A stretch of 64,000 nucleotides of DNA from Dorea longicatena. Lineage in GTDB: Bacteria > Bacillota > Clostridia > Lachnospirales > Lachnospiraceae. This document shows, one piece after another, positions 25,909 through 33,463 of this stretch. Below the pieces are notes generated by a model. It made no database searches. It was given only the letters and a program-made list of their open reading frames with translations, and had not been told where the DNA came from. Both the position numbers and the translations under genes were made by a program. The stretch spans positions 2,243,001 through 2,307,000 of the forward strand of contig NZ_CP102280.1 in assembly GCF_025150085.1 (NCBI RefSeq), written 5' to 3'. Numbering within the stretch: the first letter of the stretch is position 1; every line of letters begins with the position of its first letter.

Positions 25909-26310
25909 TTATGACTGCACTGTTATGTTCCGTACTTTCTGATCTTCTACATAACCACATGCTTTCAGTCCTGCCTGTATCACAGCATTCCAGTTCTTTG
26001 CAGACAGATGCTTGATCGTATCATCGTCCAGTTCAACCGTACATGCATTCTGCAGGTCACAGTCCGGATCACATGCTACTTTATACATATTTCTTCGATT
26101 GATCGCTCCGATTTCCTCCAGCTTGTTGATCATCCGGTATACGGTTGCTGTTCCGATGCTTGGATCGATCCGAGATGCGCGGTAATAGATTTCTTTGCAA
26201 CAGGAACAGTTTTCTTCCAGTATAATATCCAGAAGCATCAGTCTCTGCTTGGTGATCCTGCATCCACTGGCTTTTAGTTTCTGTACAATCGCTTCTTTTG
26301 CCTTATCCAC
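25909..26310 (-). CDS. Fur-family transcriptional repressor
   Basis: A 133-residue winged-helix regulator. The DNA-binding part has GCRITKQRLMLLDIIL and the helix near ASRIDPSIGTATVYRMINKL, both typical of Fur/PerR/Zur proteins. The second half lacks the usual His-rich metal site and instead has Cys residues in CDPDCDLQNAC, so its metal or signal may differ from classical Fur. Start is GTG 26310 with AGGAGG seven bases upstream. It lies in the same run as feoB, and feoA carries a Fur-box-like array, so self-contained iron control is likely. Confidence 0.88.
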   Translation of the reverse strand: MDKAKEAIVQKLKASGCRITKQRLMLLDIILEENCSCCKEIYYRASRIDPSIGTATVYRMINKLEEIGAINRRNMYKVACDPDCDLQNACTVELDDDTIKHLSAKNWNAVIQAGLKACGYVEDQKVRNITVQS

Positions 26311-26330
26311 CTGTCATCCTCCTATCGTAT

Positions 26331-26693
26331 CTACTCTGTAATAGAAGCAACCTGAAATCCTGCTTTTTCAACTGTTTTTTTCAAAACATCATTTGCAATC
26401 TCACGGTCATAAGACACCACTGCTTCTTTCTTCTGTAAGTCCACTCTTGCCGAAACACCTTCTATCTCATTTAACGCTTTCTTTACTGACTGTACGCAGT
26501 GCTCACAGGTCATACCTTCGATATGAACTATCTTCTTTCCAATCACCGGATTCTTCAGTTCTTTATCGTCAGTTTTGATGATACCGGTTCCGCCGCCACA
26601 GCAGGGACTGTCACCTTTAAAATGCCTGATTGCTCCTCTCAGTGCAAATCCAAGAAGAACGATCACGATTAATACAACTATAATATCTGCCAT
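26331..26693 (-). CDS. Membrane-anchored heavy-metal-associated (HMA) domain protein
   Basis: A 120-residue protein. Residues 1-20 form a membrane helix (ADIIVVLIVIVLLGFAL). A CCGGG motif follows near residue 32, and from about 52 comes a complete HMA fold with VHIEGMTCEHCVQSV, where CxxC binds a soft metal such as Cu+. It may deliver or sense metal at the membrane. The N-terminal anchor resembles the FeoB-associated Cys-rich protein encoded two genes upstream. The ribosome site is GAGGG. Confidence 0.85.
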   Translation of the reverse strand: MADIIVVLIVIVLLGFALRGAIRHFKGDSPCCGGGTGIIKTDDKELKNPVIGKKIVHIEGMTCEHCVQSVKKALNEIEGVSARVDLQKKEAVVSYDREIANDVLKKTVEKAGFQVASITE

Positions 26694-26705
26694 ATCTCTA
26701 TCCCT

Positions 26706-26867
26706 CTATTCTTTGTTCTCCTCATTATCCATGCTGAACTTTTCGTCTCTTTTTTTCTCCTGCCATTTCCTGAACCAGAGAAATGCCTGATAGATAGAAG
26801 CACCGACAATGTAAAGGACAATCACGATCACGAACAGGTAGAACATAGAGCTTGTCGAATTGCCCAT
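26706..26867 (-). CDS. Small single-pass membrane protein (53 residues)
   Basis: ATG 26867 with AAGGAG nine bases upstream opens a 53-residue frame ending at TAG 26706. The sequence begins MGNSTSSMFYLFVIVIVLY; residues 8-25 are a membrane helix, and the C-terminal half is highly charged (WQEKKRDEKF, then ENKE). It fits in the gap of an otherwise tightly packed operon, 14 bases after the Cys-rich FeoB partner and 12 bases before the HMA gene. I do not recognise a family. A role as a small subunit of Feo is a guess. Confidence 0.7.
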   Translation of the reverse strand: MGNSTSSMFYLFVIVIVLYIVGASIYQAFLWFRKWQEKKRDEKFSMDNEENKE

Positions 26868-26881
26868 GACTGCCAACTCCT

Positions 26882-27091
26882 TTATTTACCATACATATTT
26901 TCGATCATTTTTTTCACTTCATCAGGATCTGAACTGCAGCATCCACCACCGCATCCACTGCATCCGGCACAGCTGCCGCCGCATCCCTGGATGACTCCAT
27001 TTTTAAATCTCTTCACAATTCCGTATACCAGGTATGCGCAATACCCTAATATTAATGCTAAAATAATGATATCTGCTAAAATGGCTACCAT
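26882..27091 (-). CDS. FeoB-associated Cys-rich membrane protein
   Basis: About 69 residues: a membrane helix at the N-terminus (MVAILADIIILALILGYCAY) and a Cys/Gly-rich segment CGGSCAGCSGCGGGCC, then a short helix. This is the small Cys-rich family that accompanies FeoB in Firmicutes. It may bind or hand over Fe2+. Start at ATG 27091 with AAGGAGG upstream. It follows feoB by 61 bases. Confidence 0.9.
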   Translation of the reverse strand: MVAILADIIILALILGYCAYLVYGIVKRFKNGVIQGCGGSCAGCSGCGGGCCSSDPDEVKKMIENMYGK

Positions 27092-27152
27092 GAAAACTGC
27101 CTCCTTCAAAGGGAAATCCGGACGTAAATGAGTTACGTCCGGTCCGCTCTAC

Positions 27153-29336
27153 TTATGCATTTACAGAACGTTTGGAATAAACTTTCTGATCTTTATACGG
27201 ATCAGGTCTGAATAACAGGAACAGCATGACTGCTACTACCACAAATGCCACTGCTGTACCAACTCCAAATCCGCCGCCGGTTACTAATGTACCGATCTGG
27301 TATACACAAAGTGTTACGAGATAAGCGAATACATTCTGGAACAAGATTGCAAACCAGAACCATTTCTTAGACTGCATCTGCTGTGCCATCGTTGCTATGG
27401 CTGCCAGACAAGGGGAATCTAACAGGTTGAATAACAGGAATGAAAATGCTGCTACTGCACTTGGGAACCAGTTCTGGATAGCCTGAGCTACTGTTACAGT
27501 ATCTTCTGACTGGCTCTCTGCTACGTTCGCAAGTACACCCATTGTTGAAACGATTGCTTCTTTTGCTGTGAATCCGGAAAGAGAAGCTGCTACTGGCTGC
27601 CACTCTCCAAATCCAAGTGGTGCAAAGATTGGTGCGATAAATCCACCGATTGCTGCAAGTAAGCTGTCTGCACTGTCGTCTACAAGTCCGAATCCGCCAT
27701 TTGTGAATCCGAATCCACCAAGGAACCACATTACTACACAAGCAAGGAACAGGATTGTTCCGGCTTTGATGATGAATCCTTTCAGTCTTTCCCATACATG
27801 GAGAAGAACTGTCTTAGCCTGTGGAATATGATACTGTGGAAGCTCCATAACGAATGGTGCCGGTTTTCCTGAGAATGGTTTTGTCTTCTTCAGGATGATT
27901 GCTGCTACTAATACTGCTACGATACCTACGAAGTACATGATAGGTGCCATAAATCCACCTGCCGTGTAGCTTCCTGTTGCATAGCTTGTCATAACTCCAC
28001 CCATTAATGCGATAACCGGTAATTTAGCTCCGCATGGGATGAATGTTGCTGTCATGATTGTCAGACGTCTGTCATTGTCCTGCTCAATGGTCTTAGAAGC
28101 CATAATTCCAGGGATACCACAACCTGATGAGATCAGAAGTGGAATGAAACTTTTACCAGACAGTCCGAAGTGTCTGAATACACGGTCCATAACGAATGCG
28201 ATACGTACCATATATCCGCAGTCTTCCAGGATAGAAAGGAAGAGGAACAGGATTGCCATCTGCGGAACGAATCCGAGAACAGCTCCGATACCGCCGATGA
28301 TACCATCAACTACCAATCCTTCGATCACGCTGCTTACGCCGGCTGCTTCAAGTCCTTTTGAAGCGATATCCTGAATTGCAACTACGAATGTATCATTCGT
28401 CCAGTCTGTAACGATTGTACCGATTGTTGTTACGGAAATGTAATAAACAACAAACATAACTGCGATGAAGATCGGGATACCAAGAATACGGTTTGTAACA
28501 ATTCTGTCGATCTTATCGGATGTTGTCAATTTGTCTTTTCCTTTTTTGACAGTTGTCTCAACGATCTTCTGGATGAATTTGTAACGTTCATCTGTTACGA
28601 TACTTTCCATATCATCGTCGTGCTTTGTCTCAAGTTCTTTTCTGTCTTTATCAACTGCTGCCTTTGCTGCTGCGGAAAGGTTCATACTTTCTACAACCTT
28701 GCTGTCGTTCTCAAGGAATTTCACAGCATACCATCTCTTCTTGTCTTCTGAGATTGTATCCGGAAGAACTCCCTTCACGTCTGCAACTGCTGCTTCCATT
28801 TCTTTAGAGAAGATTTCTCTTGGAAGATCAACTTCTTTTTTATTAGCTACTTTGATTGCTGTCTCAATCAGAGTATCCAGTCCTGTCTGCTTCAAAGCAG
28901 AAGTTTCAACAATCGGGCAGTCTAATAACATTGAAAGCCTATTTGTATCAATCTTGATTCCTCTCTTCTCCAGAAGATCTGTCATGTTCAGTGCGATAAC
29001 TACCGGCACACCTGTCTCGATAAGCTGTGTAGTAAGATACAGGTTACGCTCGATATTCGTTGCATCTACAAGATCGATGATAACATCCGGATCATCATTT
29101 AAGATATAATCACGACTAACTACTTCTTCCAGTGTATATGGCGAAAGAGAATAGATACCCGGAAGGTCTGTTACGATGATGTCATCGTTCTTTCTCTTTC
29201 CTTTTAATTTTCCCTCTTTTTTCTCTACTGTAACACCTGGCCAGTTACCAACATACTGGTTGGCACCCGTTAAGGCGTTAAACATTGTGGTTTTACCACA
29301 GTTTGGGTTTCCCGCAAGTGCGATCTTGATTCCCAT
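27153..29336 (-). CDS. feoB: Ferrous iron transporter FeoB
   Basis: A 727-residue iron importer. The N-terminal GTPase has ALAGNPNCGKTTMFNALTG (G1), the G3 motif TDLPGIYSL and the G4 motif LNMTD. The helical insertion follows, then the membrane part with the two Gate segments, seen as FIPLLISSGCGIPG and FIPCGAKLP. It uses GTP hydrolysis to drive or gate Fe2+ import through the cell membrane. AGGAGG lies seven bases before the ATG. It follows two feoA genes and is followed by the Cys-rich partner, so it belongs to a complete Feo set. Confidence 0.97.
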   Translation of the reverse strand: MGIKIALAGNPNCGKTTMFNALTGANQYVGNWPGVTVEKKEGKLKGKRKNDDIIVTDLPGIYSLSPYTLEEVVSRDYILNDDPDVIIDLVDATNIERNLYLTTQLIETGVPVVIALNMTDLLEKRGIKIDTNRLSMLLDCPIVETSALKQTGLDTLIETAIKVANKKEVDLPREIFSKEMEAAVADVKGVLPDTISEDKKRWYAVKFLENDSKVVESMNLSAAAKAAVDKDRKELETKHDDDMESIVTDERYKFIQKIVETTVKKGKDKLTTSDKIDRIVTNRILGIPIFIAVMFVVYYISVTTIGTIVTDWTNDTFVVAIQDIASKGLEAAGVSSVIEGLVVDGIIGGIGAVLGFVPQMAILFLFLSILEDCGYMVRIAFVMDRVFRHFGLSGKSFIPLLISSGCGIPGIMASKTIEQDNDRRLTIMTATFIPCGAKLPVIALMGGVMTSYATGSYTAGGFMAPIMYFVGIVAVLVAAIILKKTKPFSGKPAPFVMELPQYHIPQAKTVLLHVWERLKGFIIKAGTILFLACVVMWFLGGFGFTNGGFGLVDDSADSLLAAIGGFIAPIFAPLGFGEWQPVAASLSGFTAKEAIVSTMGVLANVAESQSEDTVTVAQAIQNWFPSAVAAFSFLLFNLLDSPCLAAIATMAQQMQSKKWFWFAILFQNVFAYLVTLCVYQIGTLVTGGGFGVGTAVAFVVVAVMLFLLFRPDPYKDQKVYSKRSVNA

Positions 29337-29406
29337 TCCTATTTACCTCCTTGAACGTGTAAATTCTAATGCGACAATATGTATCTGTCAGTTCCTTCGG
29401 TAAGTC

Positions 29407-29625
29407 TTATTTTACCTGGACACACTGAGCATCGTCTTTTCTTACTGAAAGCTCATAGCCTCTTACTGTAATCTCTACAGGATCTCCAAGTGGAGCTACC
29501 TTTCTGATATACAGCTCGCTTCCTTTTGTAATGCCCATATCCATAATACGGCGCTTGTATGCGCTGTCCCCTTCAATCTTCGTTACAACAACTGTACTTC
29601 CAACTTTTGCATCACCTAAAGTCAT
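29407..29625 (-). CDS. feoA: FeoA family protein (second copy)
   Basis: A 72-residue SH3-like beta-barrel protein with RIMDMGITKGSELYIRKVAPLGDP and the closing VRGYELSVRKDDA typical of FeoA. It helps FeoB in the cytoplasm. GAAAGGAG is the ribosome site. It is 70 bases upstream of feoB. A GTTAG half-site lies in its leader at about 29650. Confidence 0.93.
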   Translation of the reverse strand: MTLGDAKVGSTVVVTKIEGDSAYKRRIMDMGITKGSELYIRKVAPLGDPVEITVRGYELSVRKDDAQCVQVK

Positions 29626-29682
29626 TGCTGTTTCTCCTTTCCTTAGATTGTTAGTATCTATAATACAGCAGACACCCCGGTA

Positions 29683-29892
29683 CTAAACCATGATGTGCCG
29701 CGCCATATCCTCATTTACTGCCACTCTGGAGTCTTTGACATTTACGATCACATTGCCTCCGATCTTCGACAGTACAACAACTTCCGCTCCTGCAACAAAT
29801 CCAAGATTTGCCAGAAAACGTCTTGTCTCTTCATTTCCACCAATACGTGAGATTGTGTTTGTTTCACCGATACCGGCCATTGTAAGCGGCAT
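29683..29892 (-). CDS. feoA: FeoA family protein (first copy)
   Basis: A 69-residue FeoA protein with RFLANLGFVAGAEVVVLSKIGG and a DSRVAVNEDMARHIMV end. It shares only modest similarity with the copy downstream, so they are not a recent duplication. It is the first gene after the feo promoter, with ACGAGG as ribosome site. Tandem FeoA genes before feoB are common in Clostridia. Confidence 0.93.
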   Translation of the reverse strand: MPLTMAGIGETNTISRIGGNEETRRFLANLGFVAGAEVVVLSKIGGNVIVNVKDSRVAVNEDMARHIMV

Positions 29893-29942
29893 AATAACAC
29901 CTCGTTTTCTTTATGTATGATTTTTTGCATTTTCTCTGCCTG

Positions 29943-29983
29943 TTTTGATAATGATTTTGATAATGATAAATGTTTTCATTATC
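29943..29983 (-). promoter_or_regulatory. Fur-box-like array in the feoA leader
   Basis: The segment has tandem GATAAT-type hexamers (GATAATGATTTTGATAATG) followed by TTTTCATTATC, close to the classical Fur box GATAATGAT-ATCATTATC. It lies between the -10 box at 30002-29997 and the first feoA, in the untranslated leader. Confidence 0.65.
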
Positions 29984-29993
29984 TCCTGCAATA

Positions 29994-30025
29994 GTTAGTA
30001 TATGCTAACGTTCGTTAGCTGTCAA
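29994..30025 (-). promoter_or_regulatory. feo promoter with tripartite GTTAG operator
   Basis: On the minus strand TTGACA (30025-30020) and TATACT (30002-29997) are 17 bases apart. The operator GTTAG-N6-CTAAC-N4-GTTAG on the plus strand (29994-30018) covers the whole spacer and the -10 box. Such a site would block polymerase when bound. The divergent DtxR-family gene is the natural candidate regulator. Confidence 0.75.
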
Positions 30026-30078
30026 CCACTTTATTTCATTTTATTGATTATTTTTTCTCATTAAGATTTTTCTTTTAT

Positions 30079-30107
30079 TTGCCAGTAATTTGGAACTATG
30101 CTATACT
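30079..30107 (+). promoter_or_regulatory. Promoter of the DtxR-family gene
   Basis: TTGCCA (30079-30084) and TATACT (30102-30107) are separated by 17 bases on the plus strand, about 40 bases before the start codon. Confidence 0.65.
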
Positions 30108-30146
30108 AAATTCAATGTTAACGTATGAAGGAAGGAATGACTTATT

Positions 30147-30527
30147 ATGAGCAATGTATTAAATGAATCTGCTGAGAACTACCTTGAAACGATTCTGATT
30201 TTAAGCCAGAAACTGCCTGTAGTGCGTTCCGTAGATATTGCCAATGAGCTTGGATTCAAGAAATCCAGCGTCAGTGTTGCCATGAAGAACCTTCGCGAGA
30301 AGGAACATATTAAAGTAGATGAGCAGGGATTTATTCATTTGACACCATCCGGCCTGGAGATTGCAAATATGATTTACGAACGCCACACACTTTTATCATC
30401 CTGGCTGATACATCTCGGCGTACCTGCGGATGTCGCTGCTGCCGATGCATGTAAGATGGAGCATGTGATCAGTAAAGAAAGTTTCGAAGCGATCAAGAGA
30501 CATGTATACGAGAACAAAGAAGTGTAA
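30147..30527 (+). CDS. DtxR-family metal-dependent regulator (short form)
   Basis: A 126-residue regulator. The helix-turn-helix covers about 15-65 (VRSVDIANELGFKKSSVSVAMKNL). The dimer and metal part contains IYERHTLLSSWL and DACKMEHVIS, which place Cys, Glu and His like the DtxR metal ligands; the Cys favours the iron-type DtxR/IdeR group over the Mn-type MntR. It ends there, with no SH3 domain. It is divergent from feoA across 250 bases that hold the operator, and is the best candidate for the GTTAG regulon. Confidence 0.88.
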   Translation: MSNVLNESAENYLETILILSQKLPVVRSVDIANELGFKKSSVSVAMKNLREKEHIKVDEQGFIHLTPSGLEIANMIYERHTLLSSWLIHLGVPADVAAADACKMEHVISKESFEAIKRHVYENKEV

Positions 30528-30604
30528 ATCATCCGTTTCGTTTTATTTTCTTTTTATATTATGAGATTTTATTTTTTCACTGTATTCTAAAGGAGTCTTG
30601 ATTT

Positions 30605-31126
30605 ATGAACGAAAGTATTAAAAACATGATCGAACGCCGCAGTGTACGCGGTTACAAACCGGACATGATCCCGAAAGAAGATCTGGATCTGATTCTTGAA
30701 GCAGGCACTTATGCCGCAACCGGCATGGGAATGCAGTCACCGGTTATTGTTGCCGTTACAGACAAAGCCACCCGCGATCAGCTTTCCAAAATGAATGCGG
30801 ATGTCATGGGAACTGATACAGATCCGTTCTACGGAGCACCGGTTGTCCTGGTTGTATTAGCTGATAAGAACAGACCGACACATATCTATGACGGAAGCCT
30901 TGTCATGGGCAATCTGATGAATGCTGCCGCTTCTCTTGGAATCGGAAGCTGCTGGATCCACCGGGCGAAAGAAGTCTTTGCATCGGAAGAAGGTAAGGCT
31001 CTTTTGAAAAAATGGGGCGTGGAAGGTGATTATGAAGGCATCGGACACTGCGTGCTCGGATATCCGGCCGGAGATGTGCCGAAAGCGAAGCCTCGTAAAG
31101 AGAATTATGTGTATCATGTAGATTAA
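30605..31126 (+). CDS. Nitroreductase-family flavoprotein
   Basis: A 173-residue FMN-dependent NAD(P)H oxidoreductase. The start reads MIERRSVRGYKPDMIPKEDL, the usual FMN-binding Arg motif. The GSCWIHRAKE stretch and VLGYPAGDVPKAKPRKE end are typical of the family. It may reduce nitro compounds, quinones or flavins; substrate unknown. AAAGGAG lies nine bases upstream. It follows the DtxR gene by 77 bases and ends at a strong terminator. Confidence 0.88.
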   Translation: MNESIKNMIERRSVRGYKPDMIPKEDLDLILEAGTYAATGMGMQSPVIVAVTDKATRDQLSKMNADVMGTDTDPFYGAPVVLVVLADKNRPTHIYDGSLVMGNLMNAAASLGIGSCWIHRAKEVFASEEGKALLKKWGVEGDYEGIGHCVLGYPAGDVPKAKPRKENYVYHVD

Positions 31127-31147
31127 ATGAATAACGAGAACAGAAAA

Positions 31148-31189
31148 AGAGGAATCCCGGATCAATGTGATCTTTGGGATTCCTTTTTT
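31148..31189 (+). terminator. Terminator after the nitroreductase gene
   Basis: AGGAATCCC pairs with GGGATTCCT and GATCA with TGATC inside, followed by TTTTTT on the plus strand. Confidence 0.9.
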
Positions 31190-31241
31190 CTTCGAGCAGC
31201 GTATTGTAAATCTGCTGTTTGATACTTCGGTATGTATGGTC

Positions 31242-32363
31242 TTATGCGTCCTTCCATACCTCTTCTGCGATTTCTTTCACCAGTTTTAATTTTGCCCACT
31301 GCTCTTCTTCTGTCAGTTTGTTACCAATTTCACAGGATGCAAATCCGCACTGCGGGCTTAAACACAATCTCTCAAGTGGAATATATTTTGCTGCTTCATA
31401 GATTCGTTTGATCACTGTTTCTTTGTCTTCAAGTTCCGGTGACTTAGTTGTGATCAGTCCCAGAACGACTTTCTTATCTTCTGAAACCTTTGCCAGCGGC
31501 GCAAATCCGCCCGATCTTGCATCATCATACTCCAGGAATAAAGCGTCTACATTTTCCTTTGCAAATACATAGTCTGCTACGGAATCATATGGGCCGCTTG
31601 TGAAGAATGTAGAGTGATAGTTACCTCTGCAGATATGTGAAGTAATCACCATATCTTCCGGTTTTCCTTCTAATGCAAGGTTATTCACTTCCAGTAACTG
31701 TGCTTTTACTTTGTTCAGATCCAGCCCCAGTCTCTCATATCTCTGCTTTGCGGCATCTCCTACGATTGCGCCCCATGTACAGTCATCTAACTGAAGGTTA
31801 CTGCACCCCGCTTCATAGAACTGTCTGATAACTTCCTGATATGCTTTTCCGATGTCCTGAATCAATTCTTCGTTTGTTGCATAATATTTTCTTGTATTCT
31901 CAAAGTTTGCCGGAACGATCATCTGCTGGAACATCTGTGCCGGTGCCGGGATTGTATATTTTGCAACGGTGTTCTCATCTTCGAACTGTTTTAAGAATTT
32001 GAATCCTTCTACAAATGGATGTGCTTTTGCCTTTACTTTTCCTGTCAGGTAAGTATCTTCTACTGCTGCCATCTCTGCATTGAACTGTACGCCGGCTCCT
32101 GTCTGCTCATGACCAACGCCTTCGAATCCCCACATAAAGTCCAGATGCCAGTAAGTTCTTCTGAATTCTCCGTCTGTAATGATGTGGAATCCCAATTCTT
32201 TCTGCTTTGCAACTACTTCTGTGACTGCCTTATCAACGATTGCATCACATTCTTCTTTTGTGATCTTTCCTTCGCTGTAATCTGCTTTTGCCTGTTTTAC
32301 TTCCTGTGGTCTTAAAAAGCTTCCCACAAAATCATATCTGTATGGTGTCTGGTATTTGCTCAT
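31242..32363 (-). CDS. Cobalamin-independent methionine synthase family protein (MetE C-terminal type)
   Basis: A 373-residue single-domain member of the MetE catalytic family (YxjG/YxjH type), as opposed to the two-domain MetE of about 750. It has DFVGSFLRPQEV, TDGEFRRTYWHLDF, the zinc ligand segment ICRGNYHS, LFLEYDDARSGGFAPL and the second Cys in LSPQCGFAS. It probably makes methionine from homocysteine with a folate or other methyl donor. A 25-base palindrome resembling methionine LysR operators is upstream. AGGAGG precedes the ATG. Confidence 0.85.
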   Translation of the reverse strand: MSKYQTPYRYDFVGSFLRPQEVKQAKADYSEGKITKEECDAIVDKAVTEVVAKQKELGFHIITDGEFRRTYWHLDFMWGFEGVGHEQTGAGVQFNAEMAAVEDTYLTGKVKAKAHPFVEGFKFLKQFEDENTVAKYTIPAPAQMFQQMIVPANFENTRKYYATNEELIQDIGKAYQEVIRQFYEAGCSNLQLDDCTWGAIVGDAAKQRYERLGLDLNKVKAQLLEVNNLALEGKPEDMVITSHICRGNYHSTFFTSGPYDSVADYVFAKENVDALFLEYDDARSGGFAPLAKVSEDKKVVLGLITTKSPELEDKETVIKRIYEAAKYIPLERLCLSPQCGFASCEIGNKLTEEEQWAKLKLVKEIAEEVWKDA

Positions 32364-32458
32364 TTTCTATATCCTCCTGTGCTTTTCTTCCTGTTGTTTT
32401 TGTCTGGATATAGAGTAGCATGATTTGGATGATTTGGATAATACATATAACTTGTGTG

Positions 32459-32483
32459 TTGCTATAGCTTTAAGCTATAGCAA
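32459..32483. promoter_or_regulatory. Palindromic operator upstream of the methionine synthase gene
   Basis: TTGCTATAGCTT (32459-32470) and its exact complement (32472-32483) surround one base. The centre TATAGC-N5-GCTATA resembles the TATAG-type operators bound by LysR regulators of methionine genes (MtaR/CmbR). The binding protein is not in this window. Confidence 0.6.
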
Positions 32484-32550
32484 TTAAAGCATCTATAAAC
32501 CATATATCGCTGACGTTTTTACAAATACCAAGAATTACACTCTTTGACAT

Positions 32551-32583
32551 AAAAAAATACAGTACCTATATCAGATACTGTAT
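32551..32583 (-). terminator. Terminator after tRNA-Pro
   Basis: ATACAGTA and TACTGTAT form an 8-bp stem with seven T residues on the minus strand, starting eight bases past the tRNA 3' end. Confidence 0.8.
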
Positions 32584-32590
32584 CATTCAA

Positions 32591-32664
<74 letters not shown>

Positions 32665-32727
32665 ATATATGCAATTTTAAAAAGTAACCGGACACTTTCA
32701 AAAGCATCCGGCGCCCCTGCCAAGGAA

Positions 32728-32798
32728 CTACGGATAGAGGACTCGAACCTCTACTAACAGAGTCAGAGTCTGCTGTGCTGCCATTACACCAATCCGCA
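32728..32798 (-). tRNA. tRNA-Gln (anticodon CTG), copy 1
   Basis: A 71-base cloverleaf on the minus strand with acceptor TGCGGAT/ATCCGTA and discriminator G. The anticodon loop is CTCTGAC and the T arm has GGTTCGAGTCC. It is identical to the copy at 32945-33015. Its own promoter is just upstream. Confidence 0.9.
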
Positions 32799-32836
32799 TC
32801 AGTGTTATGTTCTGCATTGTTCAGCGAACAAATATT

Positions 32837-32864
32837 ATTATACTGATTTTTAGAAAAAAGTCAA
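32837..32864 (-). promoter_or_regulatory. Promoter of tRNA-Gln copy 1
   Basis: TTGACT (32864-32859) and TATAAT (32842-32837) are 16 bases apart on the minus strand. The -35 region matches the promoter of copy 2. Confidence 0.75.
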
Positions 32865-32904
32865 TAGGTATTTTTGATTTTTTTCATACATTTCCGACAA
32901 TATG

Positions 32905-32936
32905 AAAAACCGGATACTTCTTAATGAAGTATCCGG
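32905..32936 (-). terminator. Terminator after tRNA-Gln copy 2
   Basis: CCGGATACTTC and GAAGTATCCGG make a perfect 11-bp stem with a 5-base loop, followed by TTTTT on the minus strand. Confidence 0.9.
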
Positions 32937-32944
32937 CATTGTAA

Positions 32945-33015
32945 CTACGGATAGAGGACTCGAACCTCTACTAACAGAGTCAGAGTCTGCTGTGCTGCCA
33001 TTACACCAATCCGCA
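32945..33015 (-). tRNA. tRNA-Gln (anticodon CTG), copy 2
   Basis: Identical over 71 bases to the copy at 32728-32798, with its own promoter and terminator. The two form a recent tandem duplication, because flanking promoter elements are also alike. Confidence 0.9.
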
Positions 33016-33062
33016 TCAATGTGACTTTTCTCTGCTGTTCTTAAGTTGTCCAGCGAATATTA

Positions 33063-33090
33063 ATTATACTCGGATACAGAGAAAAGTCAA
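33063..33090 (-). promoter_or_regulatory. Promoter of tRNA-Gln copy 2
   Basis: TTGACT (33090-33085) and TATAAT (33068-33063) are 16 bases apart on the minus strand. Confidence 0.75.
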
Positions 33091-33108
33091 TAGGATTTTT
33101 AAAAAAAG

Positions 33109-33399
33109 TTATTTTTTGTCATAAATTTTTGGTTCTACCGTTTTATTTTCAAAGTCTATGAATAACTGGAACGCATATCCGTCATCACTGGTATCCCGGA
33201 CTTCCACATACTTTGGCTGTACTTCAATCAGAATCTCTGTATCTTCATGGCTGTATTTGTTATAACTTTCCCAGAGATGTTCTTTGTATCCCTTTTCAAA
33301 GCGTCTTCCCGGTTCTTCGACAACCAGGCCTTTATTCACAGCAATTTCTTCTACCTGCACACCGCTCCAGCATAATAATTGTGATTGCAGTAACATCAT
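33109..33399 (-). CDS. Hypothetical protein, start uncertain
   Basis: A 96-residue frame with no family I recognise. The second half (HEDTEILIEVQPKYVEVRD, then FQLFIDFENKTVEPKIYD) has the alternating pattern of a beta-sheet domain and looks like real protein. The start is unclear: the ATG at 33399 has no close ribosome site, and GAGGA further up precedes a frame that stops after five codons. The 5' end may be damaged by a frameshift, or a GTG at about codon 14 may be used. Confidence 0.5.
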   Translation of the reverse strand: MMLLQSQLLCWSGVQVEEIAVNKGLVVEEPGRRFEKGYKEHLWESYNKYSHEDTEILIEVQPKYVEVRDTSDDGYAFQLFIDFENKTVEPKIYDKK

Positions 33400-33463
33400 C
33401 TGCTAGATTTCATCTATATTCCTCTATGCTATATATGTAAATATTTCCAATTGAAATATTTTA

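Noticed and set aside
27367..27795. A 142-residue minus-strand frame inside feoB
   Set aside because: It is in another frame of feoB on the same strand, with no start context and very Arg/Ser-rich sequence.
32690..32730. CCGGA/TCCGG hairpin between tRNA genes as a terminator
   Set aside because: The stem is only five base pairs with a 14-base loop and no T tract on the transcribed strand.
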